Assembly (NCBI RefSeq): GCF_021130785.1
Contig: NC_060207.1
Coordinates: 98,845,001-98,909,000, forward strand
Reading direction: 5' to 3'
Source of the DNA: Homalodisca vitripennis
Taxonomy: Eukaryota; Arthropoda; Insecta; Hemiptera; Cicadellidae
DNA: 64,000 nucleotides
Below the pieces are notes generated by a model, which did no database searches, had not been told where the DNA came from, and saw only the letters and a program-made list of their open reading frames with translations. Position numbers and translations under genes: made by a program. Below, in pieces: positions 48,764-61,394 of this stretch (positions are counted from its first letter, which is position 1; each line of letters begins with the position of its first letter).

Positions 48764-49042
48764 TCAAGTTTTTATATATGTTAAAGAAACAATTCTGTTA
48801 AAGAAACATACATTTTGTATAGCATTGTTGCATTGCAACGTTGAACATGAAATGTTCCATATATTGTCGATCATTAAATTTAAAAGCTTTCTCGACTTGA
48901 ATATAATATTGCGTATCAAACGGAATATTATCTCAGTGGCAAATTGTATTGCTTCGATAGTCTTTACTGAGGTATAACATAATGGTACAAATGGAGGTTT
49001 AGTATTTAATTCAGTGAGCCACATTGTACTTGTGTAAAACAA
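48764..49042 (-). pseudogene. Possible chemoreceptor-like exon, copy B
   Basis: The 92-codon minus frame includes T-S-T-M-W-L-T-E-L-N, P-F-V-P-L-C-Y-T-S-V-K-T-I-E, then L-I-R-N-I-I-F-K-S-R-K-L-L-N and N-I-W-N-I. Copy A encodes a similar sequence but with a frameshift. The hydrophobic helix, basic loop and Trp recall insect odorant receptors after helix 2; similarity is weak. No acceptor or donor was confirmed. Confidence 0.25.
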
Positions 49043-50059
49043 TCTTCCACTAGCGTGTAAATGTTACATATGAACCAGTTTTGCTGGATAACACGTGATA
49101 CACAGAATTTGTATTTCTGTACTTCTTTTTCCATCGGGTTCACTACTTAAGTATTAAGCTTCTCAGATTGTGCATTATATTAAACGGGTTAACTATGATT
49201 GCTTGTTATCATTTCAAGAGTATTTACTCTTTTTGTATAGTATTTTATAATGTTCAAACAATATTTTAGTAAAACGTAAAGTAACAAAATTAACTGGAGA
49301 GGTTTCAATTCGTTTATAAATATACACAGACCACCAATGGTAACGAGAACTGAGCAAAACACAATCGAAAAGTCCATTGCTTAAAACATCTATGAGATAC
49401 CAAGAGAGCTAAACTTCTAGAAGTTGGCGTAAATTATGTACTGTTGTTGGAATAGTTATTGTAGGTTGTCCGTTATTTAATAATAAATCAAAACTAGTTG
49501 CAACATGTTTTGTGGGACACGGAAATACGGAATTTACTGTCACACAATGAAAACTGACATACAATATTTTCTAAATACAGTATAACCAGCTCTACCGTGC
49601 GCAGTGAAACTTACAATATTGCCGTAATGGTGTTTAGAGGCATAATGTTATCGCGTTCCAATAACTAATTCAGATAGTTCACACATTCTATATGGCGAGA
49701 AGAAAAGTAATACACCATTACGTATCTTTATAACAAGCTAAGTTTACGATGTCTGTGATAATTAATCTAAAATATCAATTATATTGTTTTACATTCGTTG
49801 TTACTTATTTGAGACCGATAAACGCCATTAACAAACTAAAACGAATATGTTTCCAAATAAGTATAAAAGAAACCAGGGTTTTAGTCATGTCAATTTTTCA
49901 GTTTTACTTACTAAAATTTAAGCTAGATAACTTCCTAATGCTCCGATAAGCAATATAAGTTAGTTTCATAAAAGTTATTCACAAATTAAACCATATTGTT
50001 GAACCTTCACCATTATGTTCGAAGAATTTTTACGATAATTTCAACTTGCACACTTGATA

Positions 50060-50460
50060 CTAATCAAAGTAATGAATACTCAGAATTCATGAAGTATTTC
50101 GTCTGTGAATAAGACTAAAACAGGAAACATACCTGTAACTATTAGGTTTCAAGAATAGTGTTTAAAAATGGTACTCTACAGGAGGGTAGTACAATAAGCC
50201 ACCTAACACGTGTAAGCGATGGCAGTCGTAAGTTAATCCTGCCATCTCATCCTTCAACGTGTCAGCGAGAACATGTTTATGTTCCCGCTCTCGTAATGTA
50301 CTGTCATGTTTCGCGTCTACCACCTATTGTTCCGTGAACGTGGATTTGTCACAACCATATCTTTAACCTGTTTCATCTTGCACTCTGACTATCCGCTATG
50401 TACAGCTAGATCTCAGGCCGTTGCTATATTCTATGATGTGAACACAAATTGAACTGGTTA
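50060..50460. other. Conserved duplicated island, copy B
   Basis: Partner of 21,700-22,085; see that entry. A 1-bp insertion (about 50,321) and no shared protein constraint argue for a noncoding role. Confidence 0.5.
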
Positions 50461-50777
50461 ATAATATACTCGGATTTCGATCGTTCCTTTTAATATTACA
50501 AAAAAGCTGCAAAACAAAAACTTGAAACATTGGTGTATTTGCTTTCTTTCAACATATCATCGTAAAAAGTGGTTACATGCTCGTCCAGCAAGTGGGGGGC
50601 CTCGGTTCCAGTCCCAGCTGAGCCAGTGATTTTTGAGATTAAAAATTAAATCAGGCTTTTGCCACTTTACAAATTTAATAACTGTTAACAGTAGTTTGAC
50701 TGAGGTATTTGGCCTTCCGATCATATTTTAGTTTGTTAATTTACACATGTGTGACAGAAACGGCCAAATACAAAATA

Positions 50778-50859
50778 ATTGAATCGTAAAAAGTAAGAGG
50801 CTGGAAGTGAAAGATACGGGCTCGAGTCCCTGCGGAGCATGTACTTTTTCTGATTCAAT
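50778..50859 (+). mobile_element. Internally deleted tRNA-like repeat
   Basis: Keeps both inverted ends (ATTGAATCGTAAAAAGTAAG and GTACTTTTTCTGATTCAAT) and the T-arm/B-box region (GGGCTCGAGTCCC) but has lost the D-arm and most of the anticodon arm. It is followed by a TA microsatellite. Confidence 0.75.
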
Positions 50860-50864
50860 GTTTA

Positions 50865-50873
<9 letters not shown>

Positions 50874-50904
<31 letters not shown>
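50874..50904. repeat. TA microsatellite
   Basis: About 30 bp of TA directly downstream of the tRNA-like repeat. Confidence 0.93.
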
Positions 50905-50909
<5 letters not shown>

Positions 50910-51189
50910 TGTATTATAAAATATTCAGATTAAGATTAATAGTAATAATAAAGTTTCTTTACAATATATTCTTAAAACTATTATTTTACGGCACTTTACA
51001 AACTAATTTTAGCATGTATCTTATTAGCACAGGCAATACCCTCATGAGAGTTTCATAAGCAATCACCAATTACAATTAATGAAATATAGTTATTACAGTT
51101 AAAGTTATATAATCTCAAGGTCCCCTTTTTGGAGTGAGTGTAGCGTACAAGACAAACCTTTGAAAACATACACAATCGGACTTTTAGAA

Positions 51190-52540
51190 TTGTTGAAAAC
51201 TGAGGTATATATAAACTATTGTTATTATTAATGTTAGTAGATACAAATTTAGTTTTGCCTTTCCATTTCCAAGTTCTGTACAACAAGTGGCAACAAAGGA
51301 GCGTGATGTAGGCGAACCTGCAGGCGATGCGTCGTAACGTATTCGTGAATCGACCAAGAAAAAACATGCGATGTCACGAACTGCAAAGTTGGTTATTTAC
51401 TTTGACGGCCTTGGCAATTACTGCCTACAAAAAAGACCAGATTTCTCTTGCAAAATATACCTGAGTAATTTTCACATTTAAAACTGTTCAACACCATCAA
51501 TGCATGTTTTTTATAACAGTTACATAGTCTTCTCCATAGCCCATAGTGATTCGGTCAGTGGGTCATTTTTTTAAAACATCATGGGTTGCATTACGGGGAA
51601 ACCTCACAATTTACAACCAGAAGATATACATGAACATGACAGTGAGGGGGGGGAACGAACGTAAACCTTAAAACTGTTAAAACTTTGAGAAATTTTTGAT
51701 TCTTATTTTGTTAATATAGTACAATATTGCTTTTAGGATCGTAAGTGTAGGATAATATTTTAGGATAATAAGTGTTTTATTATAATAAATTATCTACGTG
51801 CATTAAAAGTAGCATTTTTACGTTAATATGTTTGAACTTTTCTATTTTGTAACACATCGTCATTTTAATTAATCTTTAGAATTAATTAAGAATTTATTTC
51901 TCCCTAACTTCTCGTAGAAAGTTGAGAAGAGCTATAAAACAGACTACTACAATCCTAACATATATTTCGTAGAAATTCTTTTAGAGAGTCAGATGATTTA
52001 AAAATCCTATACTGTCCAGTTACGGTGTCATATTATTTTCATCATCTAGATATTTACCCTATTCACAGCTTTTAATTTAATATTAAATTACTGAGGTGTT
52101 TAATATTAAGTTTTAATGACATTTTTGCACTAAATCGTCATCATAATTAACGTACTAGCAATTATAAGTATATTTAATGTTTACTTCTTATACTATTTAT
52201 GGCGCACCATTTATTACTTTGATCTATTTAACAATACCACTAACGATTTTAACGGCGTATCTGAATTTGATATGTAATGTAAAAGCTAAACTGCTAATGT
52301 GTTTTACTAAACAGTTGAGCTTAAAATAACATTTTATTCTTATAACATGTTTGTCTGCAATAATATACTTTTAAAAATTTACTGCTCGATGAGCTAAGAA
52401 AGGATTTGAGGTAAAACCCATATGATTTGAGTATGAACTAATGATTACATTAATTTATTTCCAGTAACTTTAATGGGATTAATTTTGATACAAGAAATAA
52501 ACAATAAATTTTATTTGTCAGTATGCCAGTTGTAGAAGTG
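51190..52540. other. Noncoding DNA of copy B
   Basis: No gene is recognised. A G8 run lies at about 51,646. Confidence 0.5.
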
Positions 52541-52559
52541 TAATTTAGTTTAAGAACGA

Positions 52560-52950
52560 AAGGAAACAAAATAGGAAGAGGTGTTTTATGATAATGACGC
52601 AAAACTTCGTGTTTATGATCGTTCAAAGTGGGTTTCGGTCCCAGAATATCCAGTAAGTACAATATGCTCCTTTTTACTACAAATGACAAAAGAGTAAGGG
52701 ACAAATACTTCAGAAATGCAAATTTTAGAGTGGTGATAAATCCACATGTATACGACAAAAGGTAGAATGTCATACATATTCGAGAACACAAAACCCTTTC
52801 CTCTTTACGACGCTGAAAGTTGACATGCCATTGAGTGACTTGAGTCTAAAACGCCAAGAATACAATAATGTTCCAGTTTTTACGAACACAATTCCAATGT
52901 TCTCTTATAACACTGTGAGACTTAGTTCATACACTGTAAAATATTGGTAT
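52560..52950. other. Conserved duplicated island, copy B
   Basis: Partner of 23,440-23,830. The final 36 codons of the copy A plus frame remain open, but an indel and stop lie upstream. The minus frame is hydrophobic and partly shared. Confidence 0.35.
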
Positions 52951-52954
52951 ATTT

Positions 52955-54715
52955 TTAAGTGCGTTGGTTTTAAATTTACTTAACACGTTTGCCTCATATA
53001 GCGAATTGCATAAATTGCGTAAAAACTCTGCTACGGAAAATGGCAAATAAAAACTTTTACGTCGGTGCATTTATTTATATGGCAAAAGTTAGTTTCTATG
53101 CACGGTACAGTCTTGTACTAAATAATTAAAATATTTTCACTACTAATAATAATAATTGTTTGTTTGGTACAAAAGGTCCCATAAATTCTTAGGAATTGGA
53201 CTTCGAATTATGATGTAACTGTAATAATATTTTGAAAATTAAAATTTGTATTACAGTCTTTTTAGTTTGCTCATATAATAATAGGAAAACTTTTCACGTT
53301 TATATATGATTTTAATTTTTCAAATGAGTGCTATTACCAACTGCTCCAATTTCTTCCTATTATTTACAACCATTCTTTAACGAAACAATGGTATATTCCA
53401 TACTTGTTTACAGAAGTATTATAGACAACATAGATGGAATAGCACTAGCTGTCATCTTCTGGTACTAGGCAATACTTTACTCATAACTAAATAAGTCTAC
53501 CTTACACTTGTTTCAATTGACTATTTCGGACTGGAGCCGTTACACTATATTAAAATATAACATGAAACGATTAACAATAATAACAAGTATAATAACATTA
53601 TAAATTACTGCTAGCAATTATTAGTAATAATAAATAACTAAACCAATGAAAATTATTAAATAAAAGTAAATAGACAAATCAAAACACAAAAACACTAACA
53701 ACAATAATAATAACCAAAATGGCCCATTTTTATACCATCCTTTTTTGTCTTAACCTGTCGTTATCCTTGCTCAGTGTATGTCAGTGTAGTGCAGTTCAGA
53801 TTAGTAACCGTGTAAAATAAAAGTTTGATATATAAATAAAATAATAGTTTAGGTAAAACAATAAAGTAGAAATACAATTAAAAAGCAATTGAACTGTGCA
53901 GTGCTGAGTAAAAGTGTAAAATATGAACTCTGGGTGGCAGAGATATAACATTTAAAAGAATTCATTGACTGTCGAGATGCACAGTTTCACAACGTTTCTG
54001 TAATACGAGTATCCTACAAAAAGGCGAAAAAATGCTTAAATTTCAGAAGTTGCATGATCCATTTTGTACGATTTATGGTAAATGTTTTTAACTGTTGTTT
54101 TAGTTGTTGTTGTTGTCTTTAATTTTTCTGAATACTTTAAAAGGTGGTAGGTAAAAACTTCCTTCTGCAGCCATCATAGGCATGAATAAATAAATACATA
54201 CAAGTTTATGAAAGAACCTAACAAATCACTGAGTTTATCGTTAATTACATAAAAAATTAATCCACCTTATACAATAAGTTCCGTAAATATTAAAACTAAC
54301 AAAATATTGCTAAAAGTTAACTGAAAGTGTTAGTGATCAATTTAACATTTTTCACAACAAACATTATAAAATTTAAACGGTCTTCTCGAATAGCTCCATT
54401 TCAGAGGAGCGGATTAGGGTAACAAACACAGCTCCTATCAGTGTAAAAATGGAAAATTGTTCAGTTCATTACCGGACTTTACATAAGTTAATGGAAACAA
54501 CTACACTGCTATGAATTGAAAACGTCAGTTTAATTACCTACGTATCCATATTCAATTACCTTTTTGGTGCATCCCTCATTATTAGGCTCGAGGGTTTGGT
54601 TATATTCCATTATTGTCCTGACTGTTTAAACAATTATGCACAATTTCAATTAAAACATTAGAGTTAATGGACATTTGAATTACCTCAATGTGCCAATAAC
54701 AGATAGATAACTTGA
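52955..54715. other. AT-rich noncoding DNA of copy B
   Basis: Only short matches to copy A (for example around GATGCACAGTTTCACAA). No gene is recognised. Confidence 0.5.
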
Positions 54716-55176
54716 ATTAGTTTTCTCGGAACAAGCTTTTACTATTTGATTGTCTCACTAGATTGAACTTGTAGCCCTTTAATTGGTATTGGGTTCTTGT
54801 ACTAACAGGTTGTAATTAATTTGTACATAATAGCCATTACAGTTGTCAGGAACAGTTATGTGTTGTTTCAGATATGTATGTCTACAATTGTCTCTTTAGA
54901 GTTGAATATTTCAAGCTAAAAACCAGTGTTTTTTTAGGTAATTCAAACGTACTTATTTGTTGGAGCCAATTTATAAAGAGTTGAGTAGACAATAATATTC
55001 TCAGCTGCCCCATTATAAAAACTGTATTTTGAAAACATTTGATTGATCCTCAAATGTTACTTGGAACTTTTGATATGTATACAATGGAGAAATTTATTTA
55101 AAATACTTTCATTTTGTGAAATATAAATTACATACATCTTCAAACTGTATATGTAGAGTTTGTGTGTATAATGTTT

Positions 55177-55786
55177 GGGTCCAAAAAGTCCCGGGTCGGT
55201 TAAATATTTTTCAAAATATTTAAAATAGAGCTACAAAACCTTACACAAAGTTACTGGACATAAAAATCTATTTTATCACATATTCAGTGATCCGCTACTT
55301 CCTCTGGGGGGGCGGCCCGCTAGGAGTCAGAAGAAAATCTTAAATGTAAGCATAGGTTTATATGTATATCAAATAAAAGGTATTTATTATTAAAGTGTAG
55401 AGCCGTAAACCCGACCTCAAACGGATAACCGAGTCAAAAATTACAGCCGTTCAAAGATGTGTATTTTTTTACATAGCAAACCCAAGTTGCAAACTCTAGC
55501 CATCTTTGAACTGCTGTCATTTTTGACTCGGTTATCCGTTTGAGGTCAGATTTACGGCTCTGTACTCTACTAATAAAGAGCTTTTATTTGATATACATAT
55601 CAACCTATGATTACATTTAAGATTTTCTTCTGACTCCTAGCGGGCCGCCCACCTGAGGAAGTAGCGGATCACGGAATATGTGATAAAATAGATTTTTATG
55701 TCCAGTAACTTTGTGTAAGGTTTTGTAGCTCTATTTTAAATATTTTTGGAAAATATTTAACCGACCCGGGACTTTTTGGACACCCT
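55177..55786. mobile_element. Foldback MITE with ~290-bp inverted arms (copy B only)
   Basis: Begins GGGTCCAAAAAGTCCCGGGT and ends with the reverse complement, ACCCGGGACTTTTTGGACACCCTG. The arms contain the complementary pair GGCCCGCTAGGAGTCAGAAG / CTTCTGACTCCTAGCGGGCC. A short central spacer is at about 55,465-55,500. The matching site in copy A (near 25,345, inside GTGTGTATAATG) is empty. No transposase; superfamily not assigned. Confidence 0.93.
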
Positions 55787-55789
55787 GTA

Positions 55790-56785
55790 TATACTATGTG
55801 TACTATATTGTATAGTATGTATAGTAGTATATAATACCATAAAGCAGCACTGAAATAAGTATATATAAGAATAACCAGATTTTTCGTAAAGCTTTTGTTA
55901 ATGGTTTCCGTTCTGATAATTTGATACTAAAATGCATAAACATATAAGAATTTAAACGTTTTTACTATTTTGTGTCATACTATGCGCTTTTCTCTTACAT
56001 GGATAATTGATGATATAATTCAGTTGTCCCTTTAACCCACCCAATTGAGGATTTCAAACCTATTTCTTACTGAGGTCTGACGAAACAATCTATTATTTCC
56101 AACATATATGTTTTCAGAGACAGATAAAGGCTTGTACTATAATTGGACATTAATTTAGTTAGTCATTAATTTCATTTATTTATTTAATATTAATTATGGG
56201 CTATTGTTATTTAGTTATAAGTAAGCAGTTGTATTAAAAATCACTTAAAACAAATAGACATATTTATTATTCCCTACAACTAAAGAGTTCAAGAGTTTCG
56301 ATGTTGTATCATATTTGCTAATCTAGATGTCAGTAGGTCGTATAAGCCAGGGATTTACACGGTTATGTTTACACCAGAGCGGTTTAGTCTAATACTACTA
56401 ACTGACTTTTAGAGTGTATGTGGATTAGTTTTTGGAGGTTTCCAAACTCCAAGTAAATGTACTCAGACGAAAATCTATCTTAATCTGATCTGTCGTGAAC
56501 TAAAAATACAAAACTGGTATTGTTTATAGACATAATTTCCTGATTTGTAAAGTGAAATAGAGATAAATATTTTATAAATGATAAAATATGTTGAGAATAC
56601 TAGACTAAATTTTAGTTGTATTTATCTTTATTACAGCAAATGTTATATAATCAGTTCCAATTAATTATATATACATTTTGGCCTCTTTATTTATGCTTCA
56701 TGCTAATGAACCTAAAAGCACAAAATGTGTGAGTGTAATAACAGTTTTAACAATAAACTAGAATTTAAAGTTATCGGATAAATGG
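55790..56785. other. Noncoding DNA of copy B
   Basis: Pairs with 25,400-26,580. No gene is recognised. Confidence 0.5.
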
Positions 56786-56789
56786 TAAA

Positions 56790-57260
56790 ACGCATGGGCG
56801 TTGCTTTTGCAAAGTAGTATAAATTTTAAATAAGCATTCAATAAAACTTAAACTATGAATTAATCAGTGTACAGGAAGGAAACCGAAATTGGTACAAACC
56901 ATTCCACAAGGAATGATAATCAAATACGCCTTGGAGGAGTTGTATGATTTTCAAGTGTCAGAACCCGTTGTTACAAATCCCCTAACTGTGATATCCAATG
57001 TCAGCTGTGATCCTTCGAGAGATCAGTGACGATATATCACAGAATACAAACGATATATCACAGCTACCCCGGGCAGTTCATCCCCTCGCCTGTTAATGGA
57101 CTTCCATCCCCCGGGTGACCAGGTTATACAGTATCATTTGCAACCAATAACTTGCGCATATAATGAGGTATTAAAATATTAAGTAGGTAAACACATTAAT
57201 TATATATGCAATTTCCCATTTTAGTTACTTACCGATGGTAAATCCTTTACAAAAGATTAA
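56790..57260. repeat. Segment inverted relative to copy A
   Basis: Reverse complement of 26,690-27,240, with the most conserved part at 56,975-57,118. The flanking blocks are in direct orientation, so this is a local inversion. Confidence 0.85.
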
Positions 57261-57609
57261 AAGTGAAACATTTTTATAAATAAATTGGAATGAGTTTGTT
57301 AACACTTTCTAGTTTAAAATATCCACAATATCATTTGTAAAATTTTTATACTGGCTTCATACTTCTAAAAGGTGTTTTAAGTTTGTCTTTTGTACAAATT
57401 CACCTTATTTATAAAAAAGCTGCAACTAACAAAAAATACTGTAAATTTATCTCATTGCTTGCCCATTTTTTCCGTATTTTGTTTAGATGGCCAAATATGC
57501 CTTTTTAAGTATGCCTGCGGCACAATTTTAAGTATGCTAATCTGTTAATATTCATATTAATAATATTTCTAAAAGTTGTCAATCACTGATGTACTCGTAT
57601 ATTATTTTT

Positions 57610-58727
57610 TATGATTTATAATGCTGCTATCTTTAGGGCCTGTTATGTTCATTTTATATACTGCTGATCTTGAACTTGCATTGTCCTCGTGTTCACTCTA
57701 CTCCTATGCGGATGACTCTCAGATGCTTCTAACATATCCCCCTCCAGGTGTCCATGAAGCGGTGCAGTGTTTCAATGCTGATCTGCGTAGGGTTAAAGAG
57801 TGGTCGGAGGGACATGGCCTAAAGTTGAATGCAGATAAGTGTTCTGTGGTGCATTTTTGCTCACCATCCATTAAAGAGACCATAAACAGGAGTATTCTCT
57901 CTGTTTCTGTTGAGGGTATTTGTTTGGAAGATCGTGTTTATGTTAAAGTCCTGGGAGTTATAATTGCCAATCGGCTAAACTTTCTTAAACATGTTGAATT
58001 GATTTATCAACGTGCAACGTGTAAATTGAGAGTTTTGAATAGATACAGAGCGTTAATTCCAATGCTTTCAAAGCTGCATATTGTAAATTCTCTGGTATTT
58101 CCATCAATATATTACGCCCTTCCAGTGTTTGGTAGCTGCTTAACTCAAGAGGCAAATGTCATCCTTGCACGGATACAGAACAGTGCGCTGAGGTTTGTTT
58201 ATAATCTAAAAAAATTTGACCACATCTCACCTTATCGCAAAAGAGCAAATTTACACTCTGTTCAAGATATTTGTAGGCTCCAAACTGTGACATTGGTGCA
58301 TAAGGTTTTGGAAACTGGTGAACCCTCTTACCTGAGAACGGAAACTAGTGGCGCGAGCGACTCTAAGAGAACGGCACACTCGACAGGACGACAAGCTGCA
58401 ACTGCCGCGTGTGCGGTTGGAGGCTACAAAAAGGTCCTTCTCGTACTTTGGACCCCAGGAGTACAATGCCTTACCACCAGTTATAAAGACTTTGTCTGTT
58501 AAAACTTTCAAAAAGGAAGTTAAAACTGTATATGTACCTTAATGATGTATTGTTGTTTAAGTATGAATTTTCTATGTAAATTACCAGCACGCAATATTTG
58601 TGTGTCACAGTTTTAAATTACGAATTGTACTGTTATGATTAGTTTGACGTGAGTCGATTTGTAAAACAGATTGTAAACTGAAATCCGCTCAAGAATAAAG
58701 GCCTTATTTATTTATTTATTTATTTTA
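57610..58727 (+). mobile_element. 5'-truncated non-LTR retrotransposon with (TTTA)n tail
   Basis: The open frame 57,621-58,502 (293 codons) starts inside the palm: L-G-P-V-M-F-I-L-Y-T-A-D-L, then the catalytic Y-A-D-D-S-Q-M (about residue 30), L-K-L-N-A-D-K-C, L-G-V-I-I-A-N-R-L-N and a thumb region to about residue 245. Near 58,340 the C-terminal tail moves to another frame (58,348-58,542: basic segment, then F-G-P-Q-E-Y-N-A-L-P and F-K-K-E-V-K), showing one frameshift. A 3' UTR and a TTTA-repeat tail (58,704-58,727) follow. Truncation removes fingers, endonuclease and ORF1. The family is one of the LINE groups with short-repeat tails, not determined further. It is distinct from the LINE at 27,330. 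Confidence 0.92.
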
Positions 58728-58729
58728 TC

Positions 58730-59555
58730 TTGGTTCGGTATGAAATATTTACTTAACAGACTTTTACTGACCATCATCACTGAATAAGTACATGTAGAAA
58801 GATAGCCGAGTTTTCTACATTAACGTTCTAAACGCAACGTTCACATTGAATCAACCCTTCTCATCTTAGCTACTTTACGTATTTGTTGTAGTAACCAACA
58901 TGTTATCTTTCTAAAGTCACCAAGAAAACAGAAAAACTTAGCTCTTAGTAGTACATAAACTTTAATCTGTAACATAATATCCAAAGTGTTTCGTTGGCCA
59001 ATAAGTAAGATCACAAAAACATTTTAATTACCCCCGTATTTCTGCTTGCTGCAAGGTAATATAGGGATGTACTCATTAATATTAATTTACTTCACGGAGC
59101 TACGTAAACTAACCCACATTTTGGTGTAACCAACATGAGAAATAAAGTAATTCATTGGATATATGATGCAAATAAACTTTTTTAAGACGTTTCAACTTCC
59201 TTAGATAGCATCTCTTGCTTCAGAAAACCTCAGTAATATGGCAATAAAACTATAAAACTCAGGTAGATTAGTAATTAAATATAAATATTAGACTATCTTT
59301 TTAAGAGAATCCTGTGCTCGTTTACTTTTCAATTGTTTTAAACCTAAACAACCGGATGATAGAAATAGGATTCTAAAAAGATGGAAACAGCTCATAACGT
59401 ACTGTAGGACCATACAGTAATGTAAGTACGTCTGTAATTCTGTACGTCAAACTTGTACAAAGGGATTACTCCACACAATAGTCCTGTGAATTGAGAACCA
59501 ATACTGCATAGAATGAATACTTGTTACATAATTTGGACCCATACGTTTGCTCATT
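58730..59555. other. Noncoding DNA of copy B
   Basis: No supported feature. Confidence 0.5.
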
Positions 59556-59559
59556 GACA

Positions 59560-59990
59560 TTGTTAAAGTTGAAGTAAATTATACGTTGAACTATACGTTT
59601 ATTACGCCAGAAAAATGTATTTGTTGGACGTTCAGTAACTGGGTTGATTAGTACTGTATTGCCTGATTAGTATGATAGTAAGTACTGTATTGCAGTATGA
59701 TTAGTACCGTACGTTGATTAATATTGGGACGATTAGTATAAACATGTTAGGAAAACCTTTAGTTAAATAATAACAATGGTTGACAAAACGATTATTGCAT
59801 GTAAACTGCATGTGTTGAGTACGACGCGCCGGCCCGCGGTGGTGTTTCAATTACAGTACACACCAGCAAAGCCACAGTTCTGTTATTAATAAATCTGTTG
59901 AATTCAACCATTTTGTGGTTTCCCTGGCATTCGTAATAACCGGTCATAATTGTATTATTGCATTTAACTTTACAATGGTTAAGTGAATTG
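59560..59990. other. Copy B partner of the inverted-repeat source and GC-rich island
   Basis: Matches 28,984-29,400 in one orientation only, including the GCCGGCCCGCGGTGGTGTTT core at about 59,829. Coding is not shown. Confidence 0.45.
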
Positions 59991-60056
59991 TGTGGTATGG
60001 ATGGTATAATATTAGTATTAGTATGTAAAATGGTTTAATTCCAAATCAATTAGATA

Positions 60057-60058
<2 letters not shown>

Positions 60059-60122
<64 letters not shown>
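60059..60122. repeat. TA microsatellite
   Basis: About 63 bp of TA that replaces the 5' part of the adjacent tRNA-like repeat. Confidence 0.96.
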
Positions 60123-60124
<2 letters not shown>

Positions 60125-60201
60125 CAATGGTAGCACATTCACCCGGCAAGTGAGAGATCCGGGTTCGACTCCCGGCGGAGCAAGTACTTTTTGTGATTCA
60201 A
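60123..60201 (+). mobile_element. 5'-truncated tRNA-like repeat
   Basis: Retains GCAATGGTAGCACATTCACC, the anticodon arm, T-arm and B box (GGTTCGACTCC) and the 3' end ACTTTTTGTGATTCAAT. The 5' end with most of the A box is lost into the TA tract. Orientation is opposite to the copy at 30,190-30,299. Confidence 0.75.
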
Positions 60202-60248
60202 TGTTTATTGAAATTAAATAAGGCTATTGCCATTTATACAATTTAACG

Positions 60249-60249
<1 letters not shown>

Positions 60250-60303
<54 letters not shown>
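60250..60303. repeat. TA microsatellite
   Basis: About 53 bp of TA, followed by a short CA/CACACA stretch. Confidence 0.95.
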
Positions 60304-60310
<7 letters not shown>

Positions 60311-61084
60311 CGAGCACACACACACACCCGTGCTCGCTCACGTAATGTATTATATGATTACATATTATTCATATATATTATGATTCGGATTTAATATAAA
60401 ATCTTAATTGGTTTTACAAATTTATTTCTTTCCCTAGATGTCATTGGGCGCGGCATGATGGGTGCTGTGCAACTTTGAATTGAATTCCTTTTCATAATAT
60501 TTTATTGTAAATTCTGATATGAAGTGTTTGGCGTAAATTGTGTTTGTGACGATGCGGCGTCTTACCATGGTTGTGTATTTATTTGAAATGCAGCCTATTT
60601 AACTACATGTGCATACAGTTACTTTTCGTTATATTCCAAAGTAATTCAATCCATAAGTATCGAAATATCAAAAGGATTACAGTACTCTTTTGCACTTAAA
60701 ACTTTAATTATTTACATTAATAGTTACGAGTATGAGGTACGCTAAGTTATGAATGTAAAAATGCGTAAATAAGTTACAACGTAATGTATAAGTTACACTC
60801 TCATTAGTGGTATATTTCCTAATAAAATTTGTTATACACAAAAAATAACTTTGAACACTTCTTTCTGTTTTAAGATTTTGTTGACAAATAACAACCAAGA
60901 GTAATTGAATAATACGTGAGGACAGTACACATATTAGCAAGTTTTTAGGAATGCACAAATTCTTAATAATATCTTACAACACCTATATTTTAGTAAAACA
61001 TAAGTGGATTTTATCGCATACGTAATATTTTTTAAAATAATGATCAGGTTTATTCTTCACTATCCAATTTACTGCTTTTTCAAA

Positions 61085-61390
61085 TTATACAAATACAATA
61101 CAAGCTAACAATGTTAGTGTTTTATAAACAGATTACAGAGTGTATATAATAACTGTATATATAGAATGTGTGTTTATACGTGAGTACAAAAACCCTTTTA
61201 GAGGATGAAGTGGTGCAGAGTGAGAGGCAGGGACAAGGGAATCCTATTGTGACGAACAAATACGAGAGAGCGCTGGACATGCGGAGCGCTTTCACACACA
61301 ACAGTCTCCGGTAGGATAATGTGTAATACAAGTATTATTTATAGTGTAGAAAAACACACATTACTGTTTAGATTAATGAGTATTGTTGAT
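61085..61390. other. Near-identical duplicated island, copy B (TATA box and exon-like frames)
   Basis: Partner of 31,110-31,405. On the minus strand TATAAATA lies at 61,343-61,336, with the same downstream ATG frame. On the plus strand the same CCCTTTTAG acceptor and hydrophilic frame occur. Confidence 0.45.
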
Positions 61391-61394
61391 ATTT

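Noticed and set aside
58251..58511. Minus-strand 86-codon frame
   Set aside because: It is a shadow of the LINE reverse transcriptase on the plus strand.
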